Shown here: piece after piece, positions 17,454 through 26,650 of the stretch
How positions within the stretch are numbered: position 1 is the stretch's first letter
Layout: every line of letters starts with the position of its first letter
Assembly (NCBI RefSeq): GCF_004959855.1
Contig: NZ_SPNT01000002.1
Location: 920,520-984,519, forward strand
Reading direction: 5' to 3'
Length of the DNA: 64,000 bases
Source of the DNA: Nitratireductor sp. XY-223
Lineage (GTDB): Bacteria > Pseudomonadota > Alphaproteobacteria > Rhizobiales > Rhizobiaceae
Notes under the pieces: generated by a model
Told to the model about the DNA's origin: nothing
Seen by the model: only the letters and a program-made list of their open reading frames with translations
The model's database searches: none
Made by a program: the position numbers and the translations under genes

Positions 17454-17912
17454 TCAATCCAGCGGCAGGGCGTGGGTGTCCTTGAGGGTTTCCAGCACGA
17501 TGGCCGATTTGACGTGCCGGACCGATTTGTGGGGCAGCAGGATGTCGTTGACGAACCCGGACAGGGCCTTCAGGTCGACGGTCACCACCTTGAGCATGTA
17601 ATCCATCTCGCCGGTCAGCGTGTGCGCCTCAAGCACCTCCGGCAGGCGATCGATCAGTTCCGCAAAGCGCCGCGCATTGTCGCGGTTGTGGGTGTCGAGC
17701 GTGACGGTGATGATATTGACGATACCGAGGCCGAGCCGGGTCCGGTCGAGGCCGGCGAAATAACCCCTGATATAGCCGTCGTCCTCAAGCCGGATGCGCC
17801 GGCGCGAGCACTGTGACGGCGAGAGATTGACGCGCTCCGACAGGTCGCCATTGGTCAGCCGCGCGTCCTTCTGCAGTTCCTCGAGGATCCGGCGGTCGAA
17901 TTGATCAAGCAT
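17454..17912 (-). CDS. Lrp/AsnC-family transcriptional regulator
   Basis: A 152-residue regulator with an N-terminal AsnC-type HTH (DQFDRRILEELQKDARLTNGDLSERVNLSPSQCSRRRIRLEDDGYIRGYFAGLD) and a C-terminal RAM/ligand-binding domain (EVLEAHTLTGEMDYMLKVVTVDLKALSGFVNDILLPHKSVRHVKSAIVLETLKD). It is divergent from hppD, a common arrangement in which the regulator controls tyrosine catabolism and itself. The 132-bp intergenic region holds two inverted TTGCGCAA-centred sites, annotated separately. An aromatic amino acid is the likely effector, by context. Confidence 0.9.
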   Translation of the reverse strand: MLDQFDRRILEELQKDARLTNGDLSERVNLSPSQCSRRRIRLEDDGYIRGYFAGLDRTRLGLGIVNIITVTLDTHNRDNARRFAELIDRLPEVLEAHTLTGEMDYMLKVVTVDLKALSGFVNDILLPHKSVRHVKSAIVLETLKDTHALPLD

Positions 17913-17945
17913 AGTTCATGCACCTATTCTCGATTTTATGCATAG

Positions 17946-18008
17946 TTTGCGCAAATATTCTTCAAATTCAGCTTAGATTGCAAGCTCTGTGCGAAAATAT
18001 TGCGCAAT
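17946..18008. promoter_or_regulatory. Paired TTGCGCAA operators between lrp and hppD
   Basis: TTTGCGCAAA (17946-17955) and ATTGCGCAAT (17999-18008) are both perfect 10-bp palindromes with the shared core TTGCGCAA. Each is extended by AT/TA-rich sequence in mirror orientation: TTTGCGCAAATATT on one side, and AATATTGCGCAAT on the other. Their centres are 53 bp apart, about five helical turns. Lrp octamers wrap DNA over such spaced sites. The second site lies 37-46 bp before the hppD start. Confidence 0.6.
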
Positions 18009-18044
18009 AATGGCATAAAATCAAATCAACCGAGGAGTGCTCCC

Positions 18045-19157
18045 ATGGGTCCGTTTCCGCACGATGCCCCACCGGCAAAAATCAGCAATGAGAATCCCGC
18101 AGGCACAGATGGTTTCGAATTCGTCGAATTCGCCCATCCCGAACCCGAAAAGCTTGAAGAGCTGTTCAGGCGCATGGGCTATGCGCCTGTCGCCCGCCAC
18201 AAGAGCAAGAACATCACCGTGTGGCGCCAGGGCGACGTCAACTACATCCTGAACGCCGAAAAGGGCTCCTTCGCGGACCGCTTCATCGACCTGCACGGAC
18301 CTTGCGCGCCGTCGATGGCGTGGCGCGTCGTGGACGCGAAACACGCATTCGACCACGCCGTCGCGAGGGGCGCGACGCCCTATGAGGGTGACGACAAGGT
18401 GCTCGACGCGCCGGCGATCGTCGGCATCGGCGGTTCGCTGCTCTATTTCATCGACACCTATGGCAAGAAGGGTTCGCCCTACGACGCCGAATTCGAATGG
18501 CTCGGCGTGCGCGATCCGCAACCGACCGGCGTCGGCTTTTACTATCTCGACCACCTGACTCACAATGTCTTCCGCGGCAATATGGACAAGTGGTGGGATT
18601 TCTACCGCGAGATGTTCGGCTTCAAGCAGATCCATTTCTTCGACATCGAAGGCAAGCTCACCGGCCTCGTATCGCGGGCGATCACCAGCCCCTGTGGCAA
18701 GATCCGCATTCCGCTCAATGAATCGACCGACGACAAGAGCCAGATCGAGGAATACCTGAAGAAGTACCGGGGCGAGGGCATCCAGCACATCGCCGTCGGG
18801 ACGGACAACATCTACGAGGCGACGGACGCACTGGCCGACAACGGGCTGAAATTCATGCCCGGCCCGCCGCAGACCTATTACGAGAAGTCCTACGAGCGCG
18901 TGAACGGCCATGACGAGCCGCTCGAGAGGATGGCCAGGCACGGCATCCTGATCGACGGCGAAGGCGTCGTCGACGGCGGCATGACCAAGATCCTCCTGCA
19001 GATATTCTCCAAGACGGTGATCGGCCCGATCTTCTTCGAGTTCATCCAGCGCAAGGGCGACGAGGGCTTCGGCGAAGGCAACTTCCGGGCGCTCTTCGAA
19101 TCGATCGAGGAAGACCAGATCCGCCGCGGCGTGCTCGATGTGGATGCCGCCGAGTAA
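18045..19157 (+). CDS. hppD: 4-Hydroxyphenylpyruvate dioxygenase
   Basis: A 370-residue non-haem Fe(II) dioxygenase converting 4-hydroxyphenylpyruvate to homogentisate in tyrosine catabolism. Two VOC-type domains are seen; the C-terminal one carries the iron ligands in YYLDHLTHNVF (His), GIQHIAVGTDNI (His) and PIFFEFIQRKGDEGFGEGNF (Glu). Length is normal for bacterial enzymes. The start ATG 18045 follows GAGGAG. Homogentisate made here feeds hmgA, fahA and maiA, encoded 9-16 kb downstream under a different (MarR) regulator. A U-tailed terminator follows at 19181. Confidence 0.95.
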   Translation: MGPFPHDAPPAKISNENPAGTDGFEFVEFAHPEPEKLEELFRRMGYAPVARHKSKNITVWRQGDVNYILNAEKGSFADRFIDLHGPCAPSMAWRVVDAKHAFDHAVARGATPYEGDDKVLDAPAIVGIGGSLLYFIDTYGKKGSPYDAEFEWLGVRDPQPTGVGFYYLDHLTHNVFRGNMDKWWDFYREMFGFKQIHFFDIEGKLTGLVSRAITSPCGKIRIPLNESTDDKSQIEEYLKKYRGEGIQHIAVGTDNIYEATDALADNGLKFMPGPPQTYYEKSYERVNGHDEPLERMARHGILIDGEGVVDGGMTKILLQIFSKTVIGPIFFEFIQRKGDEGFGEGNFRALFESIEEDQIRRGVLDVDAAE

Positions 19158-19180
19158 CGCAGCGAAGCCGTTCGAAATCA

Positions 19181-19215
19181 AAACCCTGCCCCGGCTTCCG
19201 CGGCGGGGTTTTTCT
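19181..19215 (+). terminator. Rho-independent terminator after hppD
   Basis: AAACCCTGCC (19181-19190) pairs with GGCGGGGTTT (19202-19211), with one G-U pair, followed by TTTCTTT. It lies 24 bp after the hppD stop. Confidence 0.8.
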
Positions 19216-19301
19216 TTCGGTGACGGGGCAACGCCTCAGGTCCATGGCGGACAATTGCGAAGGGCCGTGTTAACGTCGCCGGGCGGAATTTTTGATCATA
19301 G

Positions 19302-20069
19302 GTGCGCTCAATCGTGGACGATGTCGAACTCCTGGTAGACCTGCACAGCAACGCCAGCAGGCTGGGGCCCGGCGGCGAGGCAGAAACCCGGCTGGCGATC
19401 ACCCTGTCCGGATTGGGCGGACGGCAAAGTCTCAAGATCGCCGATATCGGCTGCGGGACGGGGGCGTCGGCCATCACCCTTGCGAAGTCCCTTGACGCGC
19501 ACATAACCGCAGTGGACCTCTTCCCCGCTTTCCTGGAGGAGCTTGAACGCCGCGCGAAGGCCGGGGGCGTTTCCGAGAAGATCACCGCCGTTTCGGCTTC
19601 CATGGACGCCCTGACATTCGAACCTTCCTCGTTCGACGCGATGTGGTCGGAGGGCGCGATTTACAATGTCGGTTTCGAGAACGGCATCCGGGAATGGCGG
19701 CGGTTTCTCAAGCCTGGCGGAATCCTGGCGGTTTCCGAAATGACATGGCTGACAAGCGAGCGGCCCGACGAGCTGGATCACCACTGGTCCGGCGCCTATC
19801 CGGAAGTCGACACGGCATCGGCAAAAATGGCGCTGCTGGAGACCCACGGCTACGTGCCGCTGGGCTATTTCGCCCTGCCCGAATATTGCTGGCTGGACAA
19901 TTACTATCGCCCGCTGCAGGAGCGTTTCGGGGCTTTTCTTGAAAAACACGATCATGCGCCGGCGGCAAAGTCGCTGGTCGAGGCGGAGCAGTCCGAAATC
20001 GATCTCTACGAGCGCCACGCGGCTTTCGTGAGCTACGGGTTTTACGTGGCCCGCAAACTTGCCGACTGA
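19302..20069 (+). CDS. Class I SAM-dependent methyltransferase
   Basis: A 255-residue methyltransferase with motif I IADIGCGTGASAITLA, the acidic VDLFPAF after strand 2, and SSFDAMWSEGAIYNVGFENGIREWRRFLKPGGILAVSEMTWL. The C-terminal half (DELDHHWSGAYPEVDTASAKMALLETHGYVPLGYFALPEYCWLDNYY) is characteristic of a class of uncharacterised small-molecule methyltransferases. The start is probably GTG 19302, but a GTG at 19314 is also possible and neither has a strong ribosome site. It stands alone between the hppD terminator and an MFS gene. Confidence 0.8.
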   Translation: MRSIVDDVELLVDLHSNASRLGPGGEAETRLAITLSGLGGRQSLKIADIGCGTGASAITLAKSLDAHITAVDLFPAFLEELERRAKAGGVSEKITAVSASMDALTFEPSSFDAMWSEGAIYNVGFENGIREWRRFLKPGGILAVSEMTWLTSERPDELDHHWSGAYPEVDTASAKMALLETHGYVPLGYFALPEYCWLDNYYRPLQERFGAFLEKHDHAPAAKSLVEAEQSEIDLYERHAAFVSYGFYVARKLAD

Positions 20070-20324
20070 AGCGGCTTCGACGCCTGGAAGCCGGTGATCA
20101 GCGGGGCAGCGAAAAAATCATCCCAATAGCCGGGCGATCGCATCATAGCTGTCTGCTGAAAGTCGTCTTGCGTCATGATCGGATGGTCGTCCAATCGATA
20201 CGACCGTCCCAATTTTTCCCGTCGCGTTGCGGCGCGCCTTGTGATAATGGCGATTCCAGAGGGTCATATTTCGACCCGGCCGGCCGATCCCTAAATCGGC
20301 AACCCGACAACTGGAGAGCCGCTT

Positions 20325-21590
20325 ATGTGGCGCGCCCTGAAAGAGAACTGGGCCCTGTTCCTGGGCATGCTCATGCTCATGATCGCCAACGGCCTGCTGG
20401 TGACGCTGCTGACGATCCGCGGCGCCACGATCGGCTTTTCCGATTTCACGATCTCGGTCATGCAGGCCTGCTATCCGCTGGGCGCGCTGCTGGGCACCAT
20501 TGCGACCCCGATGCTGATCGAGCGCGTCGGCCATATCCGCGTGTTCTCGGCGCTCGCGTCGATGGTGTCCGTGGCGGCGATCGTGCATCTCTTGACCAGC
20601 GACCCGGTCAGCTGGGCGGCGATGCGCCTGCTCGCCGGCGCCTGTTTCCCCGGCCTCTACGTCATCACCGAGAGCTGGCTCAACGCCAAGACGAGCAACC
20701 AGATCCGCGCCCAGGTCCTGTCGATCTACTTCATCATCCAGACGGCCGGCCCGGCGCTCGGAACGGCGATGGTGGCGGTGCCCGATCCGTCGGGCAGCAT
20801 GCTTTTCGGGGTGACCTCGATCCTGATGTCGACGGCGATCGTGCCGCTGCTCTTGTCGGCCAACCGGGCACCGGAATACAGCGCGCCGGAAAACATGCCG
20901 GTGCGCAAGCTCTATCGCGTTTCGCCGCTGACGGTGCTCGGCATCTTCTGCATGGGCGCCGGCGTTGCCGGCTGGTTCATTGCCCTGCCGCTCTATGCGA
21001 TCAGCCTCGGGTTCACCGACGCGCAGGCCTCGGGCGCGCTGGTCGTGGCGATGGTCGCGGCGGCGGTGGTGCAGTATCCCGTCGGCTGGATTTCCGACCG
21101 CACGGACCGGCGCTACGTGGTGATCGGCCTCGCGGTCGTGTGCACGGCGGCGGCCATTTGGATGGCGGTCGACACGGCGCCGTCACGCATCGTGATCGGC
21201 TTCGCGGTGATCGGCGCTGCGACGCTGCCGGTCTATTCCATCCTCGCCGCCCATGCGAATGACCAGCTCAAGCCCGGCCAGGTCGTTCCGGCCAGCGGAA
21301 CGATGGCGTTCCTGCTGCAGCTCGGACAGTTCTTCGGCATCCTTGTTGTTCCGAACATGATCTTCCTCGCCGATGGCCGCGGGCTGCAGCTCTCGCTGGC
21401 GGCGCTCGGCATTGTCATCGCGGCGATCGCACTGGCGCGGCGGATCACCAGCGAAGCGCCGGCGGAAACCGGCGAGGTCGTGCCATCCGGCGTTATCGGC
21501 ATGGCCCAGCCGGGCATGATCCAGGCGGACGTGATGAGCAAGGAATTCGACGCGGAGAATATCGATACGGAGCCGGAGCAGGGTCTTTGA
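20325..21590 (+). CDS. MFS transporter, YcaD-like
   Basis: A 421-residue transporter with 12 predicted helices: ENWALFLGMLMLMIANGLLVTLL at the start, the ACYPLGALLGTI block, MRLLAGACFPGLYVITESWLNAKTSNQIRAQVLSIYFIIQTAGPALG and the mid-loop PVGWISDRTDRR. This pattern fits the YcaD/MFS_1 group. A hydrophilic tail of about 55 residues follows helix 12. The start ATG 20325 has GGAGAG upstream. Substrate unknown. It is followed 87 bp later by the aldo-keto reductase gene. Confidence 0.85.
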   Translation: MWRALKENWALFLGMLMLMIANGLLVTLLTIRGATIGFSDFTISVMQACYPLGALLGTIATPMLIERVGHIRVFSALASMVSVAAIVHLLTSDPVSWAAMRLLAGACFPGLYVITESWLNAKTSNQIRAQVLSIYFIIQTAGPALGTAMVAVPDPSGSMLFGVTSILMSTAIVPLLLSANRAPEYSAPENMPVRKLYRVSPLTVLGIFCMGAGVAGWFIALPLYAISLGFTDAQASGALVVAMVAAAVVQYPVGWISDRTDRRYVVIGLAVVCTAAAIWMAVDTAPSRIVIGFAVIGAATLPVYSILAAHANDQLKPGQVVPASGTMAFLLQLGQFFGILVVPNMIFLADGRGLQLSLAALGIVIAAIALARRITSEAPAETGEVVPSGVIGMAQPGMIQADVMSKEFDAENIDTEPEQGL

Positions 21591-21677
21591 CCAACAGCGG
21601 CCGAGACGATACGACTGCCGTTGGTATCGTCGGCTGCGCACATTGCGGGTCGCGGCAGAAACGAATTCGGGGCGAGC

Positions 21678-22676
21678 ATGATAAAGCGCAGATTGGGTAT
21701 CAATGGGCCGGAAGTCGCGGCGATCGGTTATGGTGCCATGTCCTTTTCCGACATGTACGGGCCGACGAACGAGGCGGAGAGCCATGCGATCCTGGACGCA
21801 TGCCGCGACCTCGGCGTCACCCATCTGGACACGGCGAATGTCTACGGCATGGGCAAGTCGGAAAACGCCATCGGGACCTATCTGAAGGCCCATCCCGGCG
21901 CGCGCGACGAATTCGTGATCGCCACCAAGGCAACCATTACCAGCGATGCGGAGGGAAACCGCGCATTCGACAATTCCGCGGAGCACCTTGAAGCGGAGCT
22001 GGATGCGTCGCTGCAGCGGCTGGGCGTGGATTGCGTGGACCTTTTCTATGCCCACCGTCGCGATCCGCGTTTCACGCCCGAGGAAACGGCCGCCAACCTC
22101 GGCCTGCTTGTCGAGAAAGGCAAGACCCGGGCGATCGGGCTTTCCGAGATTGCGCCCTCGACCTTGCGGCGCGCGATGAAGGTTCATCCGATCGCCGCCG
22201 TTCAATCCGAATATTCGCTTTCAACCCGTTTTCCCGACCTTGGACTGGTGCAGGCCTGCGCAGAGCTCGGGGTTGCGTTTGTCGCCTTCTCGCCCGTCGG
22301 GCGTTCGCTGCTGACGGACAGTCCGATCACGCCCGAGCGGATCGCGGATGTGCCTTTCCTTGCCCGAAACCCGCGTTTCATGGAACCGAACCTTTCCGTG
22401 AACCTGAGGCTCACCGAAGGGTTCCGGCGCCTCGCCGCAGCGATGGGGGCGTCGGCCGCGGGGCTTGCAAACGCCTGGCTTCTGGCGCGGGGAGACCACG
22501 TCATCCCGATTCCGGGGACACGGTCGGTGGATCATCTGCGGGAATGCGTTTCGGGTGCCGAACTGGCGCTCTCACAAGCAGATCTGGAACGGATCGAGGC
22601 GGTCCTGCCCGTCGGCTGGGCCCACGGCGACCGCTATTCGGATGTCCAATGGATCGGCCCGGAGCGGTATTGCTGA
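21678..22676 (+). CDS. Aldo-keto reductase
   Basis: A 332-residue (alpha/beta)8-barrel NADPH oxidoreductase. The catalytic tetrad is visible as D and Y in HLDTANVYGMGKSE, K in VIATKA and H in VDLFYAHR. The C-terminal NADPH-binding block reads IPIPGTRSVDHLRECVSGAELALS, and the family-typical LGLSEI/IAAVQSEYSLSTR and AFSPVGRSLLT are present. The start ATG 21678 is chosen for its GGGGCGAG. It resembles the YajO/GsGRP-like group that reduces aldehydes and ketones; substrate unknown. Confidence 0.88.
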   Translation: MIKRRLGINGPEVAAIGYGAMSFSDMYGPTNEAESHAILDACRDLGVTHLDTANVYGMGKSENAIGTYLKAHPGARDEFVIATKATITSDAEGNRAFDNSAEHLEAELDASLQRLGVDCVDLFYAHRRDPRFTPEETAANLGLLVEKGKTRAIGLSEIAPSTLRRAMKVHPIAAVQSEYSLSTRFPDLGLVQACAELGVAFVAFSPVGRSLLTDSPITPERIADVPFLARNPRFMEPNLSVNLRLTEGFRRLAAAMGASAAGLANAWLLARGDHVIPIPGTRSVDHLRECVSGAELALSQADLERIEAVLPVGWAHGDRYSDVQWIGPERYC

Positions 22677-22921
22677 GCCGATACGGGCTGGCCTCGGCAT
22701 CTTGCCGGAAGTCTGCGTTGAGCTCTGAGCTGACTTCTGTATTGGCAGCTGATTGGAAATTTCAGGCATGGGGATTTACCTTACAGACTGCTGAGATGCT
22801 GGAACATCACAGGCGACACGGGGCTGATCAACATGCTGGCGCTCTCCAGGACACCTGAAACGGTATCACTTGCTTCACTTACAAAACGTGATGCCTGCGC
22901 CCGGTCTGCGATGGTCTGTCC

Positions 22922-23890
22922 TTGAAGCGCGAAGAGGCATATTCGCTGATCGAGCGGCTGCCAAAGGACCTCAAGTTCTTTTACTTTCGAGATCGGGAAG
23001 CCGCTTGGCTGCTGCTGCAGTTGATCGACGGTTCCCGGAATATCTCCGACCTTCGAAAGACACGCTACGGAAAACTGCTTCAAAGGCCGCTGATTAAAGA
23101 GTGCATCTCCATAAAAGGCGACGGCAAAATATCTGCCGAGGACCTGCTGCCTGCTGCAGAGCCGGACACGGGCGTGCCGGAGGGCGGTTGGAGCAGATCC
23201 CAAGCCGCCGTCCTCGAAAGTTCCTATGACAACCCTTGGCACGACTTCAGGATCAGCTTCGATATTTGGGATGGAGAGTCGGATCCGTTTGCTCAGGTAA
23301 GCCGCCCGGGTGTCAATGTGGTGATGCAGCTGTCATTCTCATCGGATCACAGCGCTTATCTGGGAAAACTACGACAAGACAACGCGCGTGAACGCTTTGA
23401 GTTTGAGGAACATCCGATCAGGGTTGAGGGGAACCCGACCTTGGCCTGGGCGCGTTTGGATATCGATGCCAAAAGCCGAACGGCATTGATAGAGGAGATA
23501 CAGTCAGATTGGCTTCGCATTGCGAAGAAACGTGTGCAACGGCTGGCCAAATACCAGCCGGAATCGTATGCACTGCAAATCTACCGTCAGTACCTCAGGG
23601 AGATCGAAGATCGATACGCCCGCGACTGGCCGCGCGCCACAATGCTGGTCGCACTGAAAATACTCGTTAAAGAACTCGGATGCAGAACGATCTATTTTCA
23701 TACGCCGGAATCCGGCGAAGCGCTCAAACACAACCACAACGCTCCGAAGTCGCTGTATACGGATTTGCCAACCCACTTCTGCTTTGCCAAGACAAAGCGT
23801 TGGCCACCATTTATCAGACGGTCAGTCCGGAAATTGCATGGCAACAACAATCCGACAGGGGATATTCAGTTCTGGGTCCTCAAGTTCTGA
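22922..23890 (+). CDS. Orphan protein with an EIQSDW motif
   Basis: A 322-residue protein of lower GC content and less biased codon use than its neighbours. Residues about 170-205 read GNPTLAWARLDIDAKSRTAL, then IEEIQSDWLRIAKKRV, followed by a helical region and WPRATMLVALKILVKELGCRTIYFHTPES. The E-I-Q-S-D-W block after a strand, with a downstream A-L-K-x-x-x-x-E-x-G helix, is a pattern I associate with a domain of large polyvalent proteins from phages and conjugative elements; here it stands alone. No signal peptide or membrane segment. The TTG at 22922 is the only usual start after the upstream stop and has no ribosome site, so the start is uncertain. Possible island gene. Confidence 0.6.
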   Translation: MKREEAYSLIERLPKDLKFFYFRDREAAWLLLQLIDGSRNISDLRKTRYGKLLQRPLIKECISIKGDGKISAEDLLPAAEPDTGVPEGGWSRSQAAVLESSYDNPWHDFRISFDIWDGESDPFAQVSRPGVNVVMQLSFSSDHSAYLGKLRQDNARERFEFEEHPIRVEGNPTLAWARLDIDAKSRTALIEEIQSDWLRIAKKRVQRLAKYQPESYALQIYRQYLREIEDRYARDWPRATMLVALKILVKELGCRTIYFHTPESGEALKHNHNAPKSLYTDLPTHFCFAKTKRWPPFIRRSVRKLHGNNNPTGDIQFWVLKF

Positions 23891-24131
23891 TCACCCAGCC
23901 GAATTGCGACGGCGCCTGACCGACGAATCGAAACGATCCGGACGGGTGGAGGCGAAGGTTCATGCGGCGCTGTTGCCTTCGCCGCGGCGCCTGAAAGGCA
24001 ACGCGACCCCCTGGCGATAACTTCCCAATAAAATCGCTCCGCACGGCGCTGCCGCCGTTGTGCTTCAGGGCATCAGCGACGGCGGACAGGCTGCAGATAG
24101 GGTGGATAGCAGAATACTTGACGTTCCTAAC

Positions 24132-24144
24132 GTTATAACATAAC
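24132..24144. promoter_or_regulatory. Zur-box-like operator
   Basis: GTTATAACATAAC at 24132-24144 differs by one base from GTTATAATATAAC, the core of Zur boxes in alphaproteobacteria as I remember it. It lies 23 bp before the Cys-rich small ORF and upstream of the COG0523 GTPase gene, a typical Zur target. TTGACG at 24118-24123 could serve as a -35, which would put the operator over the spacer and -10. Zinc-replete repression is predicted. Confidence 0.65.
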
Positions 24145-24167
24145 CAAACGCAAACACGGAGAAGCGT

Positions 24168-24488
24168 ATGGCGAAGACTGGGGCAGGGCACACCGCGGGT
24201 GTTATGGACCTGTGGCGCCGATCGGACAGACAAAACGCCGGCCGCGCCGGGCGTGAGGCGGCGCTGACGAATGAACCGGAGACCAAGGTTCCAGCCGCCG
24301 GTTCTTTGCAGTTGAGCGCGCATGCGTGCCCCAACGAAGCAGCGGACAATCACCTTTCCTGCGCCTGTCCCGGGGAGGAACCGGCGCGTCCGGTTTGCGA
24401 GGAATGTGCGCCCGCACAAGAGCAGACAGGCAAGCACGTTATTCCAAGCGAAAGCCAGCGTGTCGAGGCGGGTTCCACGCCGCGATGA
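24168..24488 (+). CDS. Small Cys/His-rich ORF in the Zur-box operon (tentative)
   Basis: A 106-codon ORF preceded by GGAGAAG and lying directly behind the Zur-like box. The first half is low-complexity and basic. The second half carries HACPN, then SCACPG, then CEECAP and a GKH, that is six Cys and several His in about 50 residues, suggestive of metal binding. Third-position GC is moderately high, as expected for a coding frame, but other frames here are also open, so coding status is unproven. If it is not a gene, the stretch 23891-24556 is a long leader for the GTPase gene. No homologue is recognised. Confidence 0.4.
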   Translation: MAKTGAGHTAGVMDLWRRSDRQNAGRAGREAALTNEPETKVPAAGSLQLSAHACPNEAADNHLSCACPGEEPARPVCEECAPAQEQTGKHVIPSESQRVEAGSTPR

Positions 24489-24556
24489 TCGCGACCAGTT
24501 AACGAAACAGCAAGCAAACCCGCCGCGCGCAGACGTGGGCAAGGAGAACAACCGCC

Positions 24557-25771
24557 ATGAACCAGCAAGAAAAACTCCCCGTTACCGTGCTGTCCGGATT
24601 TCTCGGTGCCGGGAAGACGACACTGCTGAACCGTGTACTCAACAACCGAGAGGGGCGCCGTGTCGCGGTCATTGTCAATGACATGTCGGAGGTCAATATC
24701 GATGCCGACCTGGTGCGCGCCGATACCGAGTTGTCGCGGACGGAAGAGACGCTTGTCGAAATGTCCAATGGCTGCATCTGCTGCACCCTGCGCGACGACC
24801 TGCTTGCGGAAGTCCGCCGGCTCGCCGATGACGGGCGGTTCGATTACCTCCTGATCGAATCCACCGGCATATCTGAGCCGCTGCCGGTTGCCGCGACATT
24901 CGAATTCCGCGACGAAGGGGGCGTGAGCCTGTCCGACGTTGCCAGGCTGGATACGATGGTCACGGTCGTCGACGCTGTGAACCTGCTCAAGGACTATTCC
25001 AGCCATGATTTTCTGAGCGACCGCGGCGAAACGCTGGGCGAGGAAGACGATCGCACGCTGGTGCACCTTTTGACCGATCAGATCGAGTTTGCGGATGTGG
25101 TGATCCTGAACAAGGTCGCGGACGCCGAACCGGAACTGGTTGACGCCGCCCGCAAGGTCATCCGCAGCCTCAATGCCGATGCCCGGATCATCGAGACGAA
25201 CCATTGCGACGTGCCCGCCTCAGACGTGCTCGATACGGGACTGTTCGACTTCGAGAAGGCCCACACGCATCCGACCTGGGTGAAGGAACTCTACGGTTTT
25301 GCCGATCACGTGCCGGAAACGGAGGAGTATGGCGTTGCCTCCTTTGTCTACCGGGCACGGCGCCCCTTTGTGCCGGAGGCAATCTACGAACTGCTGAATG
25401 GCCCTTTGCCCGGCGTGATCCGCGCAAAGGGGCATTTCTGGATCGCGACACGTCCGGGCTGGGTGGCCGAATTCTCACTGGCGGGTGCCCTGTCGAGCGT
25501 GCGACCGCTGGGAAGCTGGTGGGCGTCGGTGCCGCGTGAGCACTGGCCCGACGACGAGGGCGCACGCACCGCGCTGGAGGAACGTTGGGTCGAGCCGTGG
25601 GGCGACCGGCGGCAGGAGATCGTCTTCATCGGCGCCGGGATCGATTGGCCTGCCCTGAAACAGCGTCTTGACGCCGCGCTTGTTCCCGAGACGCTCGCGT
25701 CTTCACCGGAGGCGCTTCGCAATCTGCCCGATCCGTTTCTGAAATGGGACCGGGGAGAGGCTGCGGCATGA
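24557..25771 (+). CDS. COG0523/CobW-family zinc metallochaperone GTPase
   Basis: A 404-residue P-loop GTPase. Walker [13 protein letters not shown] (14-25), the metal-binding C-x-C-C motif in [13 protein letters not shown] (C73, C75, C76), Walker B-like [12 protein letters not shown], the guanine motif NKVA and a C-terminal CobW_C domain (about 285-395). The start ATG 24557 follows AAGGAG. The Zur-type box upstream and DUF1826 downstream (4-bp ATGA overlap) point to the zinc-starvation subgroup that hands zinc to essential enzymes when zinc is scarce. It is cytoplasmic. Confidence 0.9.
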   Translation: MNQQEKLPVTVLSGFLGAGKTTLLNRVLNNREGRRVAVIVNDMSEVNIDADLVRADTELSRTEETLVEMSNGCICCTLRDDLLAEVRRLADDGRFDYLLIESTGISEPLPVAATFEFRDEGGVSLSDVARLDTMVTVVDAVNLLKDYSSHDFLSDRGETLGEEDDRTLVHLLTDQIEFADVVILNKVADAEPELVDAARKVIRSLNADARIIETNHCDVPASDVLDTGLFDFEKAHTHPTWVKELYGFADHVPETEEYGVASFVYRARRPFVPEAIYELLNGPLPGVIRAKGHFWIATRPGWVAEFSLAGALSSVRPLGSWWASVPREHWPDDEGARTALEERWVEPWGDRRQEIVFIGAGIDWPALKQRLDAALVPETLASSPEALRNLPDPFLKWDRGEAAA

Positions 25772-26403
25772 CCGTGCATTCGCATGTCCTGCGCGACGTG
25801 GATTTCGGCGTCGGATTTGCGCACGACGCTGCTGCGTTGAACGCCATCGGCGAGCCCGATCTCAAAGCCGTGATATGGTTGCGCCAGCCTCTGCCGAGTT
25901 TTCAGGACTGGATGGAAAGCCTCGACCCGGCCCGACTGCCGGCCGCGCGGGTGATTTTGCGCCCCGACAATGCCCGGTACGCGGTGATGCAGGCCTGCGA
26001 CAGCGCCGGGACGCCGGATTGTCCCGAGCGCAATCGGTTCATCGATGACGTCGCCGCGCTATCTGAAATTTTCAGCCATCTCATGGAAACACCCTATCTG
26101 CGGCTGCGGCTCGACGTGGTGTCGAGCGATGCCTGCCGGAAGTTCCATATCGACGCTGTGACCGCCAGGCTGGTGTGCACCTATCGGGGACCGGGCACGC
26201 AATACGGCATGGCGGCCGAGCACGCGGCGCCGGCCGAGATCTGCAGCGTTCCCGCCTGTTCGCCGTTTCTCATGCGCGGAACGCGCTGGCCGGGAAGCGG
26301 CTCGTCACGCCTGGTGCATCGCTCTCCGCCGATCGAAGGCACCGGCAAAACACGCCTGCTTCTGGTCCTGGACCCGGTCAGCGACCGGCGCGGCGAAGCG
26401 TAA
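25768..26403 (+). CDS. DUF1826 protein
   Basis: A 211-residue protein of the DUF1826 type, recognised by [68 protein letters not shown] and the terminal [18 protein letters not shown]. The conserved C-x-x-F-H-x-D segment could bind a metal. The ATG overlaps the GTPase gene's stop by 4 bp, so the two are translationally coupled. In other proteobacteria DUF1826 genes sit next to Zur-regulated COG0523 genes, so a role in zinc limitation is inferred. Biochemical function unknown. Confidence 0.8.
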   Translation: MTVHSHVLRDVDFGVGFAHDAAALNAIGEPDLKAVIWLRQPLPSFQDWMESLDPARLPAARVILRPDNARYAVMQACDSAGTPDCPERNRFIDDVAALSEIFSHLMETPYLRLRLDVVSSDACRKFHIDAVTARLVCTYRGPGTQYGMAAEHAAPAEICSVPACSPFLMRGTRWPGSGSSRLVHRSPPIEGTGKTRLLLVLDPVSDRRGEA

Positions 26404-26650
26404 GCCCTAACTTGTCAAGACCGCCGAACCTGACTGGCCGATCGGCGGAGGCGATGGGTTCCTGCTGTGCCCTGTTAATCACAGATACGACCGAGTGCCA
26501 TCGGTACAAACCGAAAATTCACCCGTGCTTGCTGCAAGGGAAGTAAAATTCATTTGTATCCGTATAGTTGTTGTGAAAAGACGAGCAATCACAATTCTGA
26601 TAAAATACTCGTATTGAGGGAAAATTCTGACGCAGCAGGGAGACGATTTC

